A DNA stretch of 12,130 bases from Acidimicrobiia bacterium (GTDB taxonomy: Bacteria > Actinomycetota > Acidimicrobiia > IMCC26256 > PALSA-555). The stretch spans positions 1 to 12,130 of the forward strand of contig JAFMJM010000058.1 in NCBI GenBank assembly GCA_017853455.1. Reading direction: 5' to 3'. The translations under genes were made by a program, and so were the position numbers. A model generated the notes under the pieces. The model was not told where the DNA came from and searched no databases. It worked only from the letters and a program-made list of their open reading frames with translations. Below are positions 1 to 6,335 of this stretch, in pieces. Position 1 is the stretch's first letter, and each line of letters opens with the position of its first letter.

Positions 1-2
1 AG

Positions 3-380
3 GGCTACGCCGCCGCCGAGCGGTTGCGGGCGTCGTCCCACCCGACGGCCCGCGGCAAGGCCGCCGCCCGGCAGATCGACGCCACGCTGGTGGTCCTCGA
101 CCGCCAGATCGCGGCCTTCGCCGACCTGCGCGGGCCACGCGACACCGATCGCCTCCTCGCCCGGACGGTCTCGGCGTTGCGCACCGCCTCGTCGGGGTTG
201 CGCGACCTGCGGTCGGCGACGATCCGCGACGGGAGCTCCGTCGACGGGGCCGTCGCCGCCCACCCGGCCCTGGTCCGGCGCATCAACGCCGCCTCGACCA
301 CCGCGGCCGACGACCTCGTCCGCCTCGGGTTCCTCGGCTGCGTCGCGGCGCAGGGAGACCCGCAGACGACGACCCCCTGA
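3..380 (+). CDS. Unrecognised protein, 3' end only (5' end outside window)
   Basis: The frame is open from the first full codon of the window to a TGA at 378-380, giving about 125 residues with no start required inside the window. A TTG at 24 is in frame but has no ribosome-binding site, so the gene most likely begins upstream. The visible part is rich in Ala, Arg and Leu and looks mostly alpha-helical. It has several amphipathic stretches (for example DRQIAAFADLR and RTVSALRTASSGLRDLR) and a short Thr-rich C-terminal tail. I recognise no domain or catalytic motif. High-GC composition and codon use match the neighbours, which supports a real coding end rather than a shadow frame. Function unknown. 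It is separated from the acyltransferase gene by 49 bp that carry that gene's own putative promoter, so the two need not be co-transcribed. Confidence 0.6.
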   Translation, partial: GYAAAERLRASSHPTARGKAAARQIDATLVVLDRQIAAFADLRGPRDTDRLLARTVSALRTASSGLRDLRSATIRDGSSVDGAVAAHPALVRRINAASTTAADDLVRLGFLGCVAAQGDPQTTTP

Positions 381-417
381 GCCGACGGCTGCGGTCATCC
401 CCCCATCCCGGCGCACC

Positions 418-423
418 TATCCT
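418..423 (+). promoter_or_regulatory. Putative -10 box (TATCCT) for leaderless first acyltransferase gene
   Basis: TATCCT fits the actinobacterial TANNNT -10 pattern and ends 6 nt before the GTG at 430, so transcription would start at or next to the start codon. The spacer CCTCCG is pyrimidine-rich and cannot serve as a Shine-Dalgarno site. No convincing -35 element is seen. The same word, at the same distance from a GTG, recurs before the genes at 3292 and 7282. Confidence 0.6.
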
Positions 424-429
424 CCTCCG

Positions 430-1839
430 GTGGGCCACGAACGTCTCTCGGTGACCGACACGACGTTCCTCCACCTGGACGCGCCGGCGACGCCGATGAA
501 CATGGGGGCGGTCCTGATCTTCGAGGGCGGTCCGTTGCTCGACGATGCCGGTCGGTTGCGGATGGACCTCGTGCGTCGGGCGGCGGCGTCCGTGGTGCCC
601 GGGCGTCCCCGCAACCGGCAACGGCCGATGCCCGTCCCGTTCGGTCTGGGTCGGCCGGTGTGGGTCGACGACCCCGATTTCGACCTCGACGACCACATGG
701 ACGCCGTCACGCTCGCCGAGCCGACGCGCGAGGCACTGTTCTCGATGGTCGCCGAGTGGATCACCACGCCGTTCGAGCGCACCCGACCCCTCTGGTCCTA
801 CCGGTTCGTCGACGGCCTGCCCGACGGCCAGGTGGCGGTGGTCGCCCGGGTGCACCACGCGCACCGGGACGGCGGGAGCGCCCTGGCGTCGTTCGAGGCG
901 ATGTTCTCGCTCACGCCCGACGTGCCCGAGTTCCCGACGCCCGAGCCCTGGACGCCGGCACCGCTTCCGTCGCGGTCGGCGCTGATGGGTGGGGCCCTCT
1001 CCCACCAGGGTCGCCACGCCGCGAAGGTGGCGCGCATCGCCGGGCGGGCCGTCCGGAGTCCCCGCCGCGCCGCCGTCCGCGGCCGTCGGATGCTCGCCGC
1101 CGTGGGTCCGTTCGTGGGGAAGACCCGTCCCGTCCCCCGGCTGTCCTTCAACCGCCCGGCGGGTGCCCGACGGAGGCTGGCCACGGCCGTCCTCCCCCTC
1201 GACGACTGCAAGGCGGTGCGGGCGGCGTTCGGCTGCACGGTCAACGACGTGCTGGTCGCGGCCGTGGCGGGCGGGGTCCGTCGGCTGCTGGTCGCCCGGG
1301 GTGAGTGCAGCCCGGCGGTCGGGGTCACCGTGATGTGCCCGGTCTCGAACCGGGCGGCGGGCGACGCGTCGGCCGGCAACCAGTCGACCGCGCTGACGGT
1401 CACCGTGCAGGTGGCGGAGCCCGACCCCGTGGCGCGTCTGCGGCAGGTCCACGCGGAGACGAGCCGGGCGAAGGACGACGACCAGGCCGCCGACATGGCC
1501 TTCCTCGTGGAGCTGAGTGACTTCGTCGTCCCGGTGATGCTCCGCGGCGCGGTCCGCAAGGTCCACGGCCAGCAGGGCTACAACCTCAGCGTGTCGAACC
1601 TGGCGGGTCCACCTGTCCCGCTCTGGCTGCTCGGGGCCCGACTCCGGGAGATCTATCCGTTCGCCCCGCTCATCGGGCCCACCGGGGTCTCGGTGACCGC
1701 CTTGAGCCACTCCGGCTCGCTGTTCGTGGGGTTCAACGCCTGCGCCGAGGCCCTGCCCGATCTCGACGTGCTCACCGCCGGGGTCGTGGCCGAGTTGGCC
1801 GAGTTGGTGGCCCGTGCCGGAGCGGACGGTCCGGCGTAG
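430..1839 (+). CDS. Wax ester synthase/diacylglycerol O-acyltransferase (WES/DGAT), first of a tandem pair
   Basis: This 469-residue protein belongs to the bacterial WES/DGAT family, which transfers an acyl group from acyl-CoA to a long-chain alcohol or diacylglycerol to make wax esters or triacylglycerol at the inner membrane face and on lipid bodies. Length is normal for the family. Visible family motifs are RPLW at 119-122, the catalytic HHxxxDG at 142-148 (His143 as general base), the FGCTVND block at 268-273, and SNLAGP at 389-394 in the C-terminal domain. The active-site motif reads HHAHRDG: the fixed positions are kept, but the middle residues are a polar/basic pair where small hydrophobic residues are usual (canonical HHALVDG in the neighbour). 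The GTG at 430 was chosen because the family N-terminus (LSVTDTTFLHLD) begins a few residues later and a -10-like TATCCT lies 6 nt upstream. Substrate preference cannot be told from sequence. Confidence 0.93.
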   Translation: MGHERLSVTDTTFLHLDAPATPMNMGAVLIFEGGPLLDDAGRLRMDLVRRAAASVVPGRPRNRQRPMPVPFGLGRPVWVDDPDFDLDDHMDAVTLAEPTREALFSMVAEWITTPFERTRPLWSYRFVDGLPDGQVAVVARVHHAHRDGGSALASFEAMFSLTPDVPEFPTPEPWTPAPLPSRSALMGGALSHQGRHAAKVARIAGRAVRSPRRAAVRGRRMLAAVGPFVGKTRPVPRLSFNRPAGARRRLATAVLPLDDCKAVRAAFGCTVNDVLVAAVAGGVRRLLVARGECSPAVGVTVMCPVSNRAAGDASAGNQSTALTVTVQVAEPDPVARLRQVHAETSRAKDDDQAADMAFLVELSDFVVPVMLRGAVRKVHGQQGYNLSVSNLAGPPVPLWLLGARLREIYPFAPLIGPTGVSVTALSHSGSLFVGFNACAEALPDLDVLTAGVVAELAELVARAGADGPA

Positions 1840-1842
1840 CCT
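1837..1842 (+). promoter_or_regulatory. Putative -10 box (TAGCCT) overlapping a stop codon, for leaderless second acyltransferase gene
   Basis: TAGCCT begins with the TAG stop codon of the first acyltransferase gene (1837-1839) and ends 7 nt before the GTG at 1850. It fits TANNNT at leaderless spacing. No Shine-Dalgarno sequence lies in the 10 bases between the two genes. Confidence 0.5.
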
Positions 1843-1849
1843 GCCCGTC

Positions 1850-3295
1850 GTGGGCGCGCACGACCGTCTCTCGGGACTCGACGCCGGCTTCCTCGCCCTC
1901 GAGCGGGTCGAGACGCCGATGCACATCGGCTCGCTGGTGGTGCTGGAGGGCGCCCCGTTCTTCGACGCCGGGGGCCGGTTCCGGCTGGCCGACGTCCGGA
2001 ACCTGGTGGCGTCGCGGTTGCACCGGATCCCGCGGTTCCGGCAACGGCCGATGGCGGTCCCGCTCGACCTCGGTCGGCCGGTCTGGGTCGACGACGGGCG
2101 CTTCGACATCGGCTACCACGTGCGCCTCACCGCGTTGCCCGCCCCGGGTGACCACCACCAGCTCGAGGCGCTGTTCGAGCGGGTGCAGGCACAGATGCTC
2201 GACCGCAGCCGTCCGCTCTGGGAACTGTGGTTCGTCGAGGGGCTGGTCGGTGGTGAGGTGGGGTTGATCCTGAAGACCCACCACGCCCTCGTCGACGGCA
2301 TCTCGGGCGTCGACGTCGCGACGGTGCTGTTCGACCTCGAACCCGATCCGCCGGCGACCGTCCCGCCCGACTGGCTGCCCCGCCCACCGCCCACCCCGGT
2401 CCGGCTCCTCGCCGACACCGTCGCCGAGGACGTCGCGGCGATGGCGCACGTCGGCCGGGTCGTGGCCGGTGCCGTGCAGTTCCCGCAGCGGGCCGCCGCC
2501 CGCCTGGGTGAGGTGGCACGCGGCGTGGCCACCGTCGCCGAGGACCGTCTGTTCGCGCCGCGCCTCAGCATCAACCGTCCGGTGGGTCGCAACCGCCGCT
2601 TCCGGGGTGTGCGCATCCCGCTCGCCGACGTCAAGGAGGTGCGCGCGGCGTTCGGCGGCACCGTCAACGACGTCGTCCTGGCCGGGGTGTCCGGAGGTCT
2701 GGCGCGACTGCTGACGGCGCGGGGCGAACTGCGGGACGACACCGTCCTCAAGGTGTGCTGTCCGGTGTCGGTGCGCGCCGACGACGAGCACCTGGCGCTC
2801 GGCAACAAGGTGAGCGCCCTGATCGTGCCGGTGGCGGTCGGCGATCCCGATCCGGTCGGACGGCTGGCGTCGGTGCGCGCCACGACCGAGGGACTCAAGG
2901 AGCGGCGCCAGGCCGTGGGCGCGTCGGCCCTGGTGGGGCTGACCGACTTCATGGCGCCGACGCTGCTGCACCTCGGGGCGCGGCTGGCGCACCGCCAGTC
3001 GTTCTTCAACGTGATCTGCACCAACGTGCCGGGTCCGCAGATCCCGCTCTACTGCCTCGGCGCTCGGGTCCGCGAGGCCTACCCGATGGTGCCGTTGTCT
3101 CGGAACCTCGGTGTGGGGATCGCGATCCTCAGCTACTGCGGGTCCCTGCACGTCGGGGTGCTGGCCGACCGCGATGCGGTCGACGACGTCGACGTCCTGG
3201 CCGACGGCATCGCCGCGGCCTTCGCCGAGCTGCGTGACGCGGCCCGCGTGGCCTCCGGGCCTCCTTCCGGCCCGCCGGTATCCTCCCCGGCGTGA
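1850..3295 (+). CDS. Wax ester synthase/diacylglycerol O-acyltransferase (WES/DGAT), second of a tandem pair
   Basis: This 481-residue acyltransferase is a paralogue of the gene directly upstream; the two share order and wording of most blocks (LGRPVWVDD, RPLW, FGGTVND, LSINRP). It carries the canonical active site HHALVDG at 144-150 with His145 as catalytic base, RPLW at 121-124, TVND at 271-274 and TNVPGP at 391-396. By family knowledge it makes triacylglycerol or wax ester from acyl-CoA. An in-frame GTG at 1814 would add 12 residues and overlap the upstream gene. I prefer GTG 1850 because the protein then starts like its paralogue (HDRLSGLDAGFLALE) and a TANNNT box lies 7 nt before it. Its TGA stop overlaps the next gene's GTG (GTGA at 3292-3295). 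The tail after residue 465 is Pro/Ser-rich and probably disordered. Confidence 0.93.
   Translation: MGAHDRLSGLDAGFLALERVETPMHIGSLVVLEGAPFFDAGGRFRLADVRNLVASRLHRIPRFRQRPMAVPLDLGRPVWVDDGRFDIGYHVRLTALPAPGDHHQLEALFERVQAQMLDRSRPLWELWFVEGLVGGEVGLILKTHHALVDGISGVDVATVLFDLEPDPPATVPPDWLPRPPPTPVRLLADTVAEDVAAMAHVGRVVAGAVQFPQRAAARLGEVARGVATVAEDRLFAPRLSINRPVGRNRRFRGVRIPLADVKEVRAAFGGTVNDVVLAGVSGGLARLLTARGELRDDTVLKVCCPVSVRADDEHLALGNKVSALIVPVAVGDPDPVGRLASVRATTEGLKERRQAVGASALVGLTDFMAPTLLHLGARLAHRQSFFNVICTNVPGPQIPLYCLGARVREAYPMVPLSRNLGVGIAILSYCGSLHVGVLADRDAVDDVDVLADGIAAAFAELRDAARVASGPPSGPPVSSPA
3279..3284 (+). promoter_or_regulatory. Putative -10 box (TATCCT) for leaderless MBL-fold hydrolase gene
   Basis: TATCCT ends 7 nt before GTG 3292 and lies inside the 3' end of the second acyltransferase coding region. 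The intervening bases CCCCGGC contain no ribosome-binding site. This suggests the hydrolase has its own internal promoter within the gene run, besides any read-through. Confidence 0.55.
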
Positions 3296-4494
3296 GCCAC
3301 GCCCATTCCCACGGCCCGGCGACGCCCCGCCCGCCCAAGCAGGAGCAGGAGCCGGCGTCGGAGGAGGTGACCGAGGTCGCCCCCGGGGTGATCCGGATGC
3401 AGCTGCCGATCTGGATGCCGGGGCTCGGGCACGTCAACACCTACGGCCTGCTCGACGACCGCGGGCTCGCGGTGGTCGACCCGGGTCTGCCGGGTCCGTC
3501 GTCGTGGAAGGCCCTCAAGGCGCGCCTGCGCTCCGCGGGCTTCTCGATCGGCGACGTCCACACCGTGGTCGTCACCCACTCGCACCCCGACCACTTCGGT
3601 GGGGCGGGCCGCCTGCGCCGCGAGGCGGGGGCCGAGGTGATCGCCCACCGGGCGTTCACCACCTGGTCGATCGAAGAGTCGAAGCGGCGCAACCACCTGT
3701 CGTCGGAGCAGGAGGCGCTCGAGCTCGAGCGGGCCGCCGCGGCGGCCGCCGAGGCCCTCGACGTGTGGGACGACGAGATCCCCACGATCGACCACGTCGA
3801 CGACTTCGCCGGTGACCCCCTGCGCGACGACCCCACCCCCGAGATGACGGCCAACGCGTCGCCGTGGGGCGGCGAGACCCCGTGGGGTGGGAGTCGGCAT
3901 CCGATGCCCCCGCTGAGCCGGCGGCTCAAGATCAAGGCCCTGCGGTTCCTGTTCTCGCCGCCGACCCCCACCCGCCGGGTCCGTCACGCCGAGCGGGTGA
4001 CCCTGGCCGGGCGCGAATGGGTCAGCGTGCACACGCCCGGTCACACGATCGACCACCTGTGCCTCTACGACCCGGAGCACGGCCTGCTGCTCTCCGGGGA
4101 CCACGTCCTGCCGACGATCACCCCCCACATCTCGGGGGTGGGCAACGGGGCCGATGCCCTGCGCTCCTACATCCAGACCCTCGACCTCGTGGCCGCCCTC
4201 GACGGCGTGCGCCTCGGTCTGCCCGCCCACGGGCACCCCTTCACCGACGTGCCCGGGCGGGTCGCGGCCATCAAGGAGCACCACGAGGAGCGGATGGAGC
4301 TCCTCGCCGCGGCGTCGGTCGCCATCGGCCCGGCGACGGTCCAGGACCTCTCCCACGAGATCTTCCCGGCCAAGCACTGGGGGGTCATGGCCGAGAGCGA
4401 GACCTTCGCCCACCTCGAGCATCTCGTGGGCGAGGGCCGGGCCGAGTCCTGGACCGACCACGGACGGCTGCTCTACCGCGTCCGCGCGGCGTAG
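3292..4494 (+). CDS. Metallo-beta-lactamase-fold hydrolase, LACTB2/glyoxalase II-like, with large insert
   Basis: The 400-residue product carries the full dinuclear metal set of the MBL fold: HSHPDH at 96-101, His251 in TPGHTIDH, Asp270 in SGDH and His313 in PAHGH. The C-terminal 345-400 region looks like the small winged-helix domain of LACTB2-type hydrolases. Family members hydrolyse thioesters, lactones or nucleic acids; the substrate here is unknown. Residues 1-25 are a His- and Pro/Glu-rich leader (MSHAHSHGP) and probably flexible. About 150 residues separate the HxHxDH motif from the next metal His, much more than in glyoxalase II. This gap holds an Ala/Glu-rich helix (about 138-158), an acidic stretch, a PWGG repeat (191-200) and a basic segment. 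The GTG start overlaps the preceding TGA and follows a TATCCT box by 7 nt. Confidence 0.9.
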   Translation: MSHAHSHGPATPRPPKQEQEPASEEVTEVAPGVIRMQLPIWMPGLGHVNTYGLLDDRGLAVVDPGLPGPSSWKALKARLRSAGFSIGDVHTVVVTHSHPDHFGGAGRLRREAGAEVIAHRAFTTWSIEESKRRNHLSSEQEALELERAAAAAAEALDVWDDEIPTIDHVDDFAGDPLRDDPTPEMTANASPWGGETPWGGSRHPMPPLSRRLKIKALRFLFSPPTPTRRVRHAERVTLAGREWVSVHTPGHTIDHLCLYDPEHGLLLSGDHVLPTITPHISGVGNGADALRSYIQTLDLVAALDGVRLGLPAHGHPFTDVPGRVAAIKEHHEERMELLAAASVAIGPATVQDLSHEIFPAKHWGVMAESETFAHLEHLVGEGRAESWTDHGRLLYRVRAA

Positions 4495-4497
4495 CGT
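4492..4497 (+). promoter_or_regulatory. Putative -10 box (TAGCGT) overlapping a stop codon, upstream of the M20 peptidase gene
   Basis: TAGCGT starts with the TAG stop of the MBL-fold gene. With a start site 7 nt downstream (A4504), the transcript would have a leader of about 33 nt that includes the Shine-Dalgarno site at 4525-4531. This is a pattern match only; no -35 element is clear. Confidence 0.35.
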
Positions 4498-4524
4498 CGG
4501 GGGACCGGACCACCGCGCCACCAC

Positions 4525-4531
4525 GGGGAGG
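4525..4531 (+). promoter_or_regulatory. Ribosome-binding site of the M20 peptidase gene
   Basis: GGGGAGG lies 5 nt before ATG 4537. It is a strong Shine-Dalgarno sequence and fixes the start. It contrasts with the three genes upstream, which have none. Confidence 0.8.
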
Positions 4532-4536
4532 ACCCC

Positions 4537-5871
4537 ATGACCACCCGCCTCGAGGACGCCGAAGCGGTCGATCTGCTCCAGCAGATGATCCGCAACGCCT
4601 GCGTGAACGACGGCACCCCGGAGTCGGGCGCCGAGACCCGGAGCGTCGACCTGCTCCGGCAGTACCTCGGCTCGGGCGGCTTCGAGGTCGAGGAGTTCGA
4701 GCCCCAGCCGGGCCGGGCCAGCCTGCTCGCGAAGATCGAGGGCACCGACCCCACGGCGCCGACCCTCATGCTGATGGGGCACACCGACGTCGTGCCGGTC
4801 AACCCCGACGGGTGGTCGCGCGATCCGTTCGGCGCCGAGATCGTCGACGGCATGGTCTGGGGGCGCGGCGCGGTCGACATGCTCAACCTCACCGCCACGC
4901 AGGCCGTCGCCTTCAAGCGCCTGGCGGCGTCGGGATTCCGCCCCAAGGGCACCCTGCTCTACCTCGCGGTCGCCGACGAGGAGGCGTTGGGCACCTGGGG
5001 TGCGCACTGGCTCGTCGACCACGAACTCGACGCCGTGCGCGCCGACTACGTGCTGACCGAGTCGGGGGGCTTCCAGATGCCGACGCCCCACGGTCCGCGT
5101 CTGCCGGTGATGGTCGCCGAGAAGGGCACGTTCTGGTCGAAGATCCACGTGCACGGCACCCCGGGCCACGGCTCGCAGCCGTTCAACACCGACAACGCCC
5201 TGGTGCGGGCGGCCGAGGTCGTGCGCCGACTCGACGCCTACCGGCCCGAGGCGCAGATCGGCGACGTGTGGCGTCGCCACGTCGAGGCGATGGGCTACCC
5301 CGACGAGATGCGCGACGCCTTCCTCGACCCGTCGGCGATCCGCGACTTCTGCGCGACCCTGCCCACCGGGCTCGGTCGGCTGATCCACGCCTGCACCCAC
5401 ACGACCTTCACCCCGACGGTGGCGCACGGCGGCACCAAGACCAACGTGATCCCCGACCACGTCGAGCTCGAGGTCGACATCCGCACCCTGCCCGGCCAGT
5501 CGGGTGACGACATCCGGGCCATGCTGCGCGAGGCGCTCGGCGACCTCTACGACCAGGTGGAGATCGAGTCCAACGAGGATCTCTCGACCGCCTCGGCGAT
5601 CGACACCCCGCTCTGGGACGCGCTGTCGCGGGTGTCGGGTCGGTTGGTCGCCGACTCGGCCCTGGTGCCGTTCCTGATGGTCGGCGGCACCGACAACCGG
5701 TACTTCCGCCGGTCGGGGGCCGTCGGCTACGGCTACGGCCTGTTCTCGAAGCGCCTGGGCTTCGAGGACTACGCGACCATGTTCCACGGCAACGACGAGC
5801 GGGTCGACGTGGAGTCGCTCGCCCTGTCGACCCTGCTCTGGCAGGCCGTGGCCGAGGAGGTCCTGGCGTGA
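4537..5871 (+). CDS. M20-family metallopeptidase/amidohydrolase
   Basis: This 444-residue protein is a cytoplasmic di-metal M20 (ArgE/DapE/CPG2-like) hydrolase that would cleave an amide or peptide bond, often in a dipeptide or N-acyl amino acid. Visible motifs in order are GHTDVVPV (metal His82, Asp84), GRGAVDM (bridging Asp114), DEE (general base Glu148, metal Glu149), Glu175 in TESGG, the dimerisation/lid segment with HGTPGHGSQPF at 206-216, GGTKTNVIPDHVELEVDIR at 298-316, and metal His417 in MFHGNDE. All expected metal and catalytic residues are present, so it should be active. No signal peptide is seen. The ATG is set by a strong ribosome-binding site. The end overlaps the next gene by 4 bases (GTGA), indicating coupling. 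Substrate cannot be read from sequence; the exact M20 subfamily is uncertain. Confidence 0.93.
   Translation: MTTRLEDAEAVDLLQQMIRNACVNDGTPESGAETRSVDLLRQYLGSGGFEVEEFEPQPGRASLLAKIEGTDPTAPTLMLMGHTDVVPVNPDGWSRDPFGAEIVDGMVWGRGAVDMLNLTATQAVAFKRLAASGFRPKGTLLYLAVADEEALGTWGAHWLVDHELDAVRADYVLTESGGFQMPTPHGPRLPVMVAEKGTFWSKIHVHGTPGHGSQPFNTDNALVRAAEVVRRLDAYRPEAQIGDVWRRHVEAMGYPDEMRDAFLDPSAIRDFCATLPTGLGRLIHACTHTTFTPTVAHGGTKTNVIPDHVELEVDIRTLPGQSGDDIRAMLREALGDLYDQVEIESNEDLSTASAIDTPLWDALSRVSGRLVADSALVPFLMVGGTDNRYFRRSGAVGYGYGLFSKRLGFEDYATMFHGNDERVDVESLALSTLLWQAVAEEVLA
5854..5860 (+). promoter_or_regulatory. Ribosome-binding site of the SnoaL-like gene, inside the peptidase gene
   Basis: GAGGAGG ends 7 nt before GTG 5868 and lies within the last codons of the M20 gene. 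It decides the GTG start that overlaps the peptidase TGA, and supports one mRNA with translational coupling. Confidence 0.8.
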
Positions 5872-6278
5872 CGACCAGCGGAGCCCGCGACGCGATCCTG
5901 GCGCACGTGCGTCACTGGAACGCCATGGACAAGGACGCCTGGCTGGCGCTCTTCGCCGACGACGTCGAGTACGAGGACCCCCCGGGCACCGTGGCGAGCC
6001 GCGGGGTCGAGGTCATGTCGACCCACGCCTGGGACGGCTCGTTCACCGACCAGAAGCGCTGGATCCTCGAGCCGGTGAAGGTCGTCGAGTGCGGACGCGA
6101 GGCCCAGGTGTACATGCGCAACCACGGCGCCGTCGCCGGCACGCCGGTGTGCGTCGAGAGCATCGAATTGTGGCGGGTCGACGGGTCGGGGAAGGTCGAC
6201 CTGATCCGGGCGTTCTGGGAGCCGCCGCAGGATCCGGCGGTGTACGCCCACCTGGCGCTCTCCACCTGGCAGGGCTGA
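5868..6278 (+). CDS. SnoaL-like/ketosteroid-isomerase-like NTF2-fold protein
   Basis: This 136-residue protein fits the compact NTF2-like (SnoaL, steroid delta-isomerase) fold in length and pattern. An N-terminal helix is followed by LFADDVEYEDPPG at 28-40, then beta strands, and the end motif VDLIRAFWEPP at 110-120. Against Pseudomonas ketosteroid isomerase as I remember it, the block LFADDVEYEDPPG matches the one carrying catalytic Asp40, so Asp37 would be the equivalent base. The oxyanion-hole positions appear changed (Tyr to His13, Asp to Glu100). This alignment was made by eye. It could be an isomerase, a cyclase, a hydrolase or a binding protein. The gene is coupled to the M20 peptidase through GTGA and has its own good ribosome-binding site, so the two proteins are probably made together. 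It is the last gene of the plus-strand run. Confidence 0.85.
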   Translation: MTTSGARDAILAHVRHWNAMDKDAWLALFADDVEYEDPPGTVASRGVEVMSTHAWDGSFTDQKRWILEPVKVVECGREAQVYMRNHGAVAGTPVCVESIELWRVDGSGKVDLIRAFWEPPQDPAVYAHLALSTWQG

Positions 6279-6287
6279 GGATCACCC

Positions 6288-6335
6288 GACCCCGGCCCCG
6301 ACCCCGGCTGCAGTGCCGGGGTGCCCGTCGGGGTC
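6288..6335. terminator. Nested hairpin between convergent genes, possible bidirectional terminator
   Basis: An inner perfect 8-bp stem (ACCCCGGC at 6301-6308 with GCCGGGGT at 6315-6322, loop of 6) lies within outer arms GACCCCG (6288-6294) and CGGGGTC (6329-6335). It sits between the ends of the SnoaL-like and PAC2 genes and touches the PAC2 stop codon. There is no T-tract on either side, so it is not a classic intrinsic terminator; Rho or structure-only termination is possible. Confidence 0.5.

Noticed and set aside
1814..1849. Earlier GTG start for the second acyltransferase
   Set aside because: It would overlap the upstream gene by 26 bp and has no ribosome-binding site; the later GTG fits the paralogue's N-terminus and the TAGCCT box.
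283..3151. Two long minus-strand open frames (283-2109 and 1772-3151) antisense to the acyltransferases
   Set aside because: They are shadows of real genes: no family motifs, His/Arg/Gly repeats, and no plausible promoter or ribosome-binding site.
3133..5787. Open minus-strand frame of 884 codons antisense to the MBL and M20 genes
   Set aside because: The translation is Arg/Gly/Pro/His-rich low-complexity with no domain. It mirrors the codon bias of GC-rich plus-strand genes whose motifs are clear.
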